The translations under genes were made by a program, and so were the position numbers. Positions 26,521-33,695 of a DNA stretch of 64,000 nucleotides are shown piece after piece. The DNA comes from Fimbriimonadaceae bacterium (GTDB lineage Bacteria; Armatimonadota; Fimbriimonadia; Fimbriimonadales; Fimbriimonadaceae), in contig JAHCHO010000007.1 in NCBI GenBank assembly GCA_026129685.1, forward strand, positions 186,001 through 250,000, in the 5' to 3' direction. The notes under the pieces are model-generated. The model worked only from the letters and a program-made list of their open reading frames with translations, was not told the DNA's origin and did no database searches. The number at the start of each line of letters is the position of its first letter. The stretch's first letter is position 1.

Positions 26521-29500
26521 CCAACCGGAAAGTTCACCAATTCGTTCTCCTTGCGCACCATCGGTCGCTGGGTGCCGCCGGAGAGCCGCTCGACCTCGTT
26601 GACGACGTAGGTGCGAAGCTCGGACACGGTGACGACGCCGTCCTTGTTCGCGTCCGCCTGGGCGCGCTTGCCGCCCAGGGCCTGCAGGATCGCTTGCGTG
26701 AAGAACCCGTGGTCGCGTTCCTGCGCCTCCTTGCCGCCCGTCGCCGCCGCGATCACCGAGGATCCGGTGCCGCGTCCCAGGTCGGTGAAGGACTCGAGCA
26801 TCACGCTCAACTCTTCGCTGATGCCGGTGCCGACCGTCGGGTCCAGGTCGGCGGGCGGCAACGGGCCCGTACCGCCCCCCCTCCCTGAAACGGGCGGCGG
26901 AACGTACCGGTCGATCAAGCCGGATTGACACGAGTCGAGAAGGATGAGTTTGCGCCGCGAGGCGACGCCGTCCACCAAACTCTCGATCGCCTCGTAGGAC
27001 ACCGCCGTTCCCTCGAGATCGCTCTTGCGACCGTCGGCGGGGACGAAGTAGTACTGCAGAGACCGGTCCTCCAGTTGGCCGTGTCCGGCAAAGAAGAGGA
27101 TGACCACGTCGTCGGGTCCCGCTTGCTCAAGGAACTTCCGTGCCTGCAGAATGGCGAGCCGGGTTGCTTTGGGTCCTTTCAGGGCCAGAATCCGAACCTC
27201 GTCGTAGGTTCGTTTCGGCGTCGCCGGTTTTGGGGTGGGAACGGGAGCGGGCGCGCGTCGGCCACGGGCACGTTTCGCGGGCGCAGGCTTCGACGGCGCG
27301 ACGGCGGGCGCGATCGTCCCCGTCTTGAGAGCAAGGAGCGCCTTCTCCAGCGACTCCACGTCGCTCAACGGGGCGCGCAACGGACGGTAACCACTGGCCG
27401 GATCGTAGTCCTTCACACCGACGAGCAATGCGAACAACCTGGGTTTTGGGGGGGTCGCGGGAGCATACCGGACGTTCGCGGTCGCCTCGAGCGACATGCC
27501 CAGGTTCGCGTTGCGGACCGCCACCCGTATCTCGTTCGAGCCAACGGAAAGGGGGATCACGATCTCCTTGGCGGCGACGGTGCGGGTCTCCCCGTGCAAC
27601 GGCTTGAGGGCTTGCCCGCGAGTTCCGTAGAGAGGCACGTTGTTGACGAACACGTGCAGGCTCTCCAGGGAGTACCGTGCGTCGGAAAGCCGTACGGTCA
27701 GGCGGAGGACGCCCTGATTGGTCGTCGGTGGCGGCAGAGGCTGGAACACGGGCCGGTCCGGAACCCGGAAGTCGGCGGTGAGCGCGGACTCCGGAACGCC
27801 GAGGAACTCCAACCGCTTCAGGTAAGCGCCGTTGAGAACCCGAATTCGGTCGGCGGGTGCGATGCCGACGTCGCCGAGCACCAGGTCCGGCCGGTTCAGA
27901 CGAAGGTCGAACTGGTCGAACGGGTACAACTCGCCACCCGCCTCGAACCGGAGGGACTTCGCGGCGTCCTTGCTGGCCAAGTAGTGGTTGTCCCGCGTCT
28001 TGGCGAGGTAGCCGTAGTCACCAAAGGTCTGGATTTCGCAGAGCAGGCTGCCCGGCTTCAGGACGGGCCGGCCGGCGGTGGATCGGAAACGCGGGTGGCT
28101 CTTGACGGGCGAACCGTCTCGCGCCGCCTCCGTCGTGTCCCAGAGGCGTAGGTAGCCGTCCGTCCCGACCGTCGCGATCATGTCGGCGGTCGGGTGAATC
28201 GCCACGTCGAGCACGGAGGACCGATGCGCGTACGCGTGCAGGAGCTTCAGCCCTTGCTCGACGTCGAAGCTGTGGAGGTAAACCGTCCTTCGATCCGGAC
28301 TGAAGGCGATCAGACGCTTTCCGTCGGCCGAGAAACGTGGCGACCGGAGGTCGCGCGTCGGAAGCTCGACCGAACCGTTCGTGCGGACGTCGTACACCCG
28401 GACCTTGCCCTGTAACTCGACCGCAAGGCGCGTCCCCTCCGCGTTGAAGGCGGGTGAATAGCCGGGTACTTTTCCCAGTTCCCGGAGCGATCCGGCTTCA
28501 AGTTCGTAGACGGTGACGGTGCCGTTATCCTCGAAGGCGACCACCTCGCGCAGCATCGCAAAGGCCACACTGTCGTCTCGGAAGTCCTCCTCGCGAGTCT
28601 GCTCACCGAGCACTTTCGCCGCGAGGCCGTCGACCAGGCGCACGGTTCCGAATCGCTTGCCGTCCTTGAACCCGCCCACCGAAACCGCGAAATAGCGTCC
28701 GCTGGACGATGCGCGCAGGAACCGGATCGGGGTTACCGGTTCCTGGTAGAACGACTCGGGCACGATCCCTCCGGGCATCCAGATCTCGATCTTGCCGTCG
28801 TACCGTTGCACCAGGAATCGCCCCGCGTCGCCGCTCCACACGACTCGCGAGAGATTCTGCAAAGAGACCTCGGGGTAGGTCTGGCGGCTCGTTCCGTCCT
28901 GAGACCACAGCGTCAGACCACCGAGCGAGCCCCTGCCCAGAAGGTAGCGGATCAAGGGCCGGTTCTTGGACGCCTCATAGGGAAGACAAGGGGGCAGCTC
29001 GATGTTCCGGCCCGCTTGGAACGAGGGCGGCGTCGCCAGGCTGGGGTCCCAGACCCGAAAGCCTTGCTCGCTGACGGTGATCATCTGGCGGCCGCCCTGC
29101 GTGAACTCGACCCGCCGAATCTGACCTACGTCTCCGCGCAAAGATCCGAGACGCGCTCTTGTGCGCCCATCGAGGACGGTCAGCTTGTCCGGCACGGCTT
29201 CGAACGCGCCAAGCCCGACCACGATCTCGCGATCCTCCGGTGCGTAGGCCAAGGCGTTGACCGGCCAGCTGTAACCGGCGAAACCGGTTCGGCGATAGGT
29301 CGCGGGCGCCCTATCCGGCCTCGTCGGGTCCACGAACAGCACCGTTTCGTTCTCCGGGGAAAAGGCAAGTTCGGGCCTTCGGGACGCGAACGCGATCGGG
29401 ACCGGTCGTCCCGGCTGGGGCGGGCGGCCGTCTCTCGTCGCTCGTTTCGACACGAGCTTCACAAACGCCCCGTCGGCAAGTGTGTGGAGCCCGACGTTGC

Positions 29501-30680
29501 CGCGCACGGTCGAGTAGGCGAAGTACTTCGAGTCGCTCGAAACGTCGAGGTTGACGATGTCGTCTCCCACCGGAATCGGTTCCTTGTCAAGGAGGCGGTA
29601 GTCAAACCCGTCTTGCCGATAGAGTAGGGATCGGGCTTCGGCCGTGCCGCCCTCGGGCATGAAGCACAGGAGTTGGGTGCCGTCCCGCGTGAGCACGCAT
29701 CGGACGGGTCGCGGGAAGTTGAGGGCGCCCTTGGGCTTCGCGGGACCGACCGCCTGGCCGACGAAAACCCTCCCTCGCCGGTCGCTCACCACGATCCGGT
29801 CGAGTTCGCCGACGTAGTACGCCGAGAAGACCGGGTCGGGTGTCCGCATCACCGTTTCGATCCGGCCGGTGGCCCGGTCCACCATGAAGACCGTCCGGTC
29901 CCAGTAGATAACGATCCGATTGCCGTCGACGGACCAAGGCCGTTCTGCGAGAAAGCCGGTCGCCGAACGGAGCACCCGCCGCGCGCCCGTGTCCCATACG
30001 TTGACCAACCCGTCCAAATCGCCCGTTGCCACGAACTTGCCGTCGGGCGAGTAGCCGACGGTGCGAATCTCGCCCCGGTGGTCGGCGGTCTGCGCAAGGG
30101 CCGGCATCAGTGCGTCCCGACGGGCAAAAACCTTGATGCCGCCCGATTCGTCGGGCTCCCAGGTCAGGGGCGGATTCGCGCCCCCGACCACGATGTCCAC
30201 CGCGTCGGAGAGGGCCTTGTTCTGGAAGGCCCCGTGTCCGGCACGGACCGTCTCGTCGACCGCCCATTCGAGCTTGCGGGTCTTCCCGTCTCGTTGGTTC
30301 GCCTCGGAAAACAGGCGTTCGAGGGCGGAGCGGACATCCTCGCCCGCCTGGCCCGATACGATCGGTTCGAGGTAACGCAGGATGTAACGCGCACCGTCGA
30401 AATCGAAACCCAACTTGGGATCGCTGCTGCGCAGTACCGCCCGCAGCGCCGCCTGGGAGTCGGACCCCTTGCGAAAGAACCCGCCGCCGAACTCGCCCGC
30501 CACGATCAGGTCCTTGGGAACGACCAGTGGGAAGTCCGTGTACTTGCCGAGCCACTCGAGCGACTCGCGCATGGGCTTGCGCCCCATGTCGACGTCGGTG
30601 AGCATGCCCTTTCCGGGGGACTGGCCCCAGACGGCGCCCGCCGCCAAGACAACGCTCGCAAGGATCGGCCGAAGCGTCAT
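26517..30680 (-). CDS. Exported STN-like / WD40 / caspase-fold protease (C14 family)
   Basis: A 1387-residue protein. A signal peptide (LRPILASVVLAAGAVWG) is followed by two short STN/secretin-like segments (to about residue 190). A long WD40-type beta-propeller region (HRGEIRTVGYSPDGKFVATGDLDGLVNVWD and many variants) runs to about residue 900, then a linker. The caspase p20-like domain starts at about 1079 (LFALLVGVKDYD) with His1200 in FFAGHGQ and Cys1251 in LLDSCQSG, interrupted by a Pro/Ala/Lys-rich insert (about 1119-1158). A perfect EF-hand loop follows (DANKDGVVTVSE, 1343-1354). It lies 2 nt after the FecR gene. Confidence 0.88.
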   Translation of the reverse strand: MTLRPILASVVLAAGAVWGQSPGKGMLTDVDMGRKPMRESLEWLGKYTDFPLVVPKDLIVAGEFGGGFFRKGSDSQAALRAVLRSSDPKLGFDFDGARYILRYLEPIVSGQAGEDVRSALERLFSEANQRDGKTRKLEWAVDETVRAGHGAFQNKALSDAVDIVVGGANPPLTWEPDESGGIKVFARRDALMPALAQTADHRGEIRTVGYSPDGKFVATGDLDGLVNVWDTGARRVLRSATGFLAERPWSVDGNRIVIYWDRTVFMVDRATGRIETVMRTPDPVFSAYYVGELDRIVVSDRRGRVFVGQAVGPAKPKGALNFPRPVRCVLTRDGTQLLCFMPEGGTAEARSLLYRQDGFDYRLLDKEPIPVGDDIVNLDVSSDSKYFAYSTVRGNVGLHTLADGAFVKLVSKRATRDGRPPQPGRPVPIAFASRRPELAFSPENETVLFVDPTRPDRAPATYRRTGFAGYSWPVNALAYAPEDREIVVGLGAFEAVPDKLTVLDGRTRARLGSLRGDVGQIRRVEFTQGGRQMITVSEQGFRVWDPSLATPPSFQAGRNIELPPCLPYEASKNRPLIRYLLGRGSLGGLTLWSQDGTSRQTYPEVSLQNLSRVVWSGDAGRFLVQRYDGKIEIWMPGGIVPESFYQEPVTPIRFLRASSSGRYFAVSVGGFKDGKRFGTVRLVDGLAAKVLGEQTREEDFRDDSVAFAMLREVVAFEDNGTVTVYELEAGSLRELGKVPGYSPAFNAEGTRLAVELQGKVRVYDVRTNGSVELPTRDLRSPRFSADGKRLIAFSPDRRTVYLHSFDVEQGLKLLHAYAHRSSVLDVAIHPTADMIATVGTDGYLRLWDTTEAARDGSPVKSHPRFRSTAGRPVLKPGSLLCEIQTFGDYGYLAKTRDNHYLASKDAAKSLRFEAGGELYPFDQFDLRLNRPDLVLGDVGIAPADRIRVLNGAYLKRLEFLGVPESALTADFRVPDRPVFQPLPPPTTNQGVLRLTVRLSDARYSLESLHVFVNNVPLYGTRGQALKPLHGETRTVAAKEIVIPLSVGSNEIRVAVRNANLGMSLEATANVRYAPATPPKPRLFALLVGVKDYDPASGYRPLRAPLSDVESLEKALLALKTGTIAPAVAPSKPAPAKRARGRRAPAPVPTPKPATPKRTYDEVRILALKGPKATRLAILQARKFLEQAGPDDVVILFFAGHGQLEDRSLQYYFVPADGRKSDLEGTAVSYEAIESLVDGVASRRKLILLDSCQSGLIDRYVPPPVSGRGGGTGPLPPADLDPTVGTGISEELSVMLESFTDLGRGTGSSVIAAATGGKEAQERDHGFFTQAILQALGGKRAQADANKDGVVTVSELRTYVVNEVERLSGGTQRPMVRKENELVNFPVG

Positions 30681-30682
30681 CG

Positions 30683-31603
30683 CTACTCCCCCTCGAACGG
30701 GACGCCCCGTTCGACCAAATTCCGTACCCGCGTCTTCAGGTCGCGGACGTCCGCCGAGTCGGCCATCGCGTCGAGTTCGCGACTGGCTTCCGAGAGGAAA
30801 CCGAAGTACAGGTGCGCTTTGACGCGCACCAGACCCCGAAGCGGTTCGGCCAGTTCGTCCGCGAAGGCGAGTTGGCGACGGTAGTCGTCTTTGGCGTCCG
30901 CGCTGAGCACGGCGAACACCGCCCGTCCCTCGCGACGCCCGATCCCGGGTGCGGTGACGCTGACCGACCACGCGTACAGCCCTTCCGGAAGGTCGGGCAA
31001 ATCGTAGCGGATCGTCCCGAAAGGAAGGCGCCTTGCGACGAATCGGGTCCAGCCCGTCGCGTCCTTGACGCTGGCGACAAGCTCGATCGTGGGCGGGTCT
31101 TTAGGTTCGACTAGTTTGGTCGCATCGATCCCGCACTTCCACTCGAGCGCCGTCGGCGCCTCCCTAACCGCCTCTCGAGGGGTCAACTCAAAGAACCCGT
31201 CGGCCTCGCCCCCGCGATCGATTTTGGCGGCGAAATCCTGCGTGACCGGGCCACGACGCACGATGGGGGCGCCACGGTACTGCTCGAGGACGACGGGCGC
31301 TCGGCCAGTACGTACGCGCAACCCGTCCGCGCCGACATCGTACACGCCGCTCTCCGAAAGGGACACCGTTCGGCGCGAACCGTGCAGGTAGACCGTCACG
31401 ATCGATTTCTTGTCGGTCAGGATCACGTCGTTCGGGAACAGATCGACGAGAACGCGGACCGGCCGCGAGCGTCCGGCGCGCTTGAGGGTCGCGGTCCCTC
31501 CGACTTGGAGGACGTAACCGGGCGAAGACGGGCGCGTGTCCACCGCGAAGTCGTGCGAGGCCGCGTTGCCGACGACGAACAGGGTCAGGATGGTGAGGTT
31601 CAC
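30683..31603 (-). CDS. Exported FecR-domain protein
   Basis: A 306-residue protein with a signal peptide (VNLTILTLFVVGNAAS). The FecR-type segment is YVLQVGGTATLKRAGRSRPVRV followed by LFPNDVILTDKKSIVTVYLHGSRRTVSLSESG. An Ig-like middle and a helical C-terminus follow (DDYRRQLAFADELAEPLRGLV), perhaps TPR-like. The GTG at 31603 overlaps the cyclase stop (GTGA). Here it would be a periplasmic link between the CHASE2 sensor and the caspase protein; this role is inferred from the operon. Confidence 0.82.
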   Translation of the reverse strand: MNLTILTLFVVGNAASHDFAVDTRPSSPGYVLQVGGTATLKRAGRSRPVRVLVDLFPNDVILTDKKSIVTVYLHGSRRTVSLSESGVYDVGADGLRVRTGRAPVVLEQYRGAPIVRRGPVTQDFAAKIDRGGEADGFFELTPREAVREAPTALEWKCGIDATKLVEPKDPPTIELVASVKDATGWTRFVARRLPFGTIRYDLPDLPEGLYAWSVSVTAPGIGRREGRAVFAVLSADAKDDYRRQLAFADELAEPLRGLVRVKAHLYFGFLSEASRELDAMADSADVRDLKTRVRNLVERGVPFEGE

Positions 31604-33525
31604 GATGCTTCCTCCCGTACCGATTCGGCTTCGACGATCCCGTCGTGAGCGAATCGCACTCGGTGCAAAACGATGGGAGAGCGGCCCCGAATCGCGACCG
31701 GACCCAGATGGGCCGCGGGCGGAGCGGGGTCCAACCTCCCGTAAGTCGCGTCGGAGACGAGCAGTTCCGACCGGTAGTCCTGGTTTTTGCCTTCGATGCG
31801 GGCGGCGGTGTTGACGGCGTCCCCGATGACGGTGAAGTCCAGTCGTCCCCCGTGACCGACGAACCCGGCCGCGACGCGCCCGGTGTGGACTCCGCACCCG
31901 ATCCGTACGGACTCGAGGACCACCCGGCCCTCTTTCTCCATCGGAACCACGAGATCCAGGGCACGAACCGACAAAACCGCCCCGATCGCCGCGTCCACCG
32001 CGTCCTGGGCCGGGTTCTTCGAGGCTCCGTCCAGACCGAACAAAGCAAGGAATCCGTCACCCAGGAAGCGGTTGATCACCGCGTTGCGCTCCAAGAACGC
32101 CGGCACGGTGGCCTCGAACACCCGGTTCACGATGTCCATGACCTCGCGGGCGTTCGCGCCGTGGGCGATCGCCGTCGAATCGCGCATGTCCACGAACACG
32201 ATCGTCAACTCGGGCTCGGTCGGCTCCATCGAGATCGGCCCTTCCAGCGAGAGCAGCCGGTCGCGGACCTGGGGCGACATGAACGTCCCGAGTTGGTCCT
32301 CGCGCCTTCGGCGTGCCCACGCCTCGTGCGCCGCCCGTACCCACAACCCCGTCGAGGTTGCGGCGGTCGCCGCCAGCAGGGGACCGGCAAGCGGCAGCGC
32401 CGTGCCCGTCGCCATGAACACGGCTTGGGAACCAAACGCGTACACGGTTGCCGTCGCCACCCCGCCTGCAAGGACGGTGCCTTGTCTCCGGCCGGCGGCA
32501 AAGCCCGCCGCGCCCAATCCGACCAGCAAGGTCGCCAAGAACCCCCCGGCGCCCACGACCCGAGCCAAAGCAGTGCCGCCGAGCAAGGTCGAGACCGCCT
32601 CCGCATGGACCCATACGCCCGGCAGGTTCCGCCCTAACGGAACGCGATGAGCGTCCTTCGCCGCCACTTCCGTCGAGCCGATCAGGACGACCTTGCCCCG
32701 AACCTGGTCGGCCCACTGGGCAGGAGGATCGTCTAGAACTCGGCGCGCGTCGAGGGCGTTGACCCGGCCGCAAAAGTCGATCGCGAAGCGAGCGACCTGG
32801 TCGTCACGGGTTCGGTACCGAGCGAGATTCGCCAGCCCGTCGGCGGACCGTGGATCCAAGCCTCGGTGCCGCGCCGCGAGGAGAGCGGCGAACGATGGCT
32901 CGACCGGCTCGGACTCGACCCCGGTGTCCCTCGCGTACAGATACGCGTCGCGCACGGTACGATCCCGGCTCGGAACAACGTCGACGAATCCGATCGCATC
33001 GTTCTGGAGGCCGATCGAGCGCAATTTGTCGAAGGACGCGATCGGCCCCTCGGCGGTAAAGCGCGCCTCGGCCAGCACGAGTCGGGGTCCCAGAGCCATC
33101 GCCGCCGACGTCAGGTCGGCGTTCGGCGTCGGGCCATGGTCCACCCCCTGCTCTTCGAGCACTTGCGTGAGGAATTCGTCGGTCCGTGACTGGACGATCA
33201 CGTCCAGGCCGATCACGCTTGGACCGGCCGCCGACAGCCGCCCGAGCAACCGGGCGTACCGCGTCCCCCAAAACGCCTGCGGCTCCCACCAGTCGACCGT
33301 CGTGTCGCTCGAAATGGCGACGACGACGACCTCCGGATACGCGGGCCGCTCGCCACGGAGCGCGATTCGAGCGTCGTACAAGACGTCTTCCGGTTCTTCG
33401 AGCAGCGGCGTCGCCGCGAGCAACGCGACCGTGACCGCCAAACCCACCCCGACCGCCGGCGCGGGTAGGGGCCGCCCTTGGCGGGCGGATCGGGATCGGG
33501 GCCAGGGACGGAATCGCAAGTTCAC
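31600..33525 (-). CDS. CHASE2-domain adenylate/guanylate cyclase (class III)
   Basis: A 641-residue membrane receptor. An N-terminal transmembrane helix is followed by a periplasmic CHASE2 domain (EDVLYDARIALRGERP, VVVVAISSDTT, VIGLDVI, HRVPLGRNLPGVWVHAE), three transmembrane helices and a class III cyclase domain from about 439. The metal-binding Asp are 446 (FVDMRDST) and 490 (NRFLGDG); the transition-state residues are in VNTAARIE. The base-reading Lys of INKxxGD is Arg here, so whether it makes cAMP or cGMP is not certain. It starts with GTG at 33525. Confidence 0.92.
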   Translation of the reverse strand: MNLRFRPWPRSRSARQGRPLPAPAVGVGLAVTVALLAATPLLEEPEDVLYDARIALRGERPAYPEVVVVAISSDTTVDWWEPQAFWGTRYARLLGRLSAAGPSVIGLDVIVQSRTDEFLTQVLEEQGVDHGPTPNADLTSAAMALGPRLVLAEARFTAEGPIASFDKLRSIGLQNDAIGFVDVVPSRDRTVRDAYLYARDTGVESEPVEPSFAALLAARHRGLDPRSADGLANLARYRTRDDQVARFAIDFCGRVNALDARRVLDDPPAQWADQVRGKVVLIGSTEVAAKDAHRVPLGRNLPGVWVHAEAVSTLLGGTALARVVGAGGFLATLLVGLGAAGFAAGRRQGTVLAGGVATATVYAFGSQAVFMATGTALPLAGPLLAATAATSTGLWVRAAHEAWARRRREDQLGTFMSPQVRDRLLSLEGPISMEPTEPELTIVFVDMRDSTAIAHGANAREVMDIVNRVFEATVPAFLERNAVINRFLGDGFLALFGLDGASKNPAQDAVDAAIGAVLSVRALDLVVPMEKEGRVVLESVRIGCGVHTGRVAAGFVGHGGRLDFTVIGDAVNTAARIEGKNQDYRSELLVSDATYGRLDPAPPAAHLGPVAIRGRSPIVLHRVRFAHDGIVEAESVREEAS

Positions 33526-33574
33526 GGTCCTCGTTATCGCCGATCCGACTCCCCAAATATGTGATCAAGATCAC
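33526..33574 (-). promoter_or_regulatory. Cyclase-operon promoter with CRP-like palindrome
   Basis: A perfect dyad GTGAT-CAAG-ATCAC at 33561-33574, in context TGTGATCAAGATCACT, close to the CRP consensus TGTGA-N6-TCACA. Between it and the GTG lies GATAAC (minus strand 33538-33533), 7 nt before the start. If transcription starts at the GTG, the dyad is centred about 42 nt upstream, a class II activator position. The promoter is predicted, not shown. Confidence 0.55.
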
Positions 33575-33695
33575 TCAGATCGGGAAGACGGCGAATGAAC
33601 GATTGTAACCGGGTTCGGGCGTCGGACGGCGAACGTTTTCGTACCGAGGCGCACTGTGGTACCGGACCGCCCGCGTCGTGGCAAACTGACCCGCA

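Noticed and set aside
26517-30971. Longer start for the caspase gene at 30971
   Set aside because: The extra 97 residues are out-of-frame sequence of the FecR gene. The ATG at 30680 gives a signal peptide and follows the FecR stop by 2 nt.
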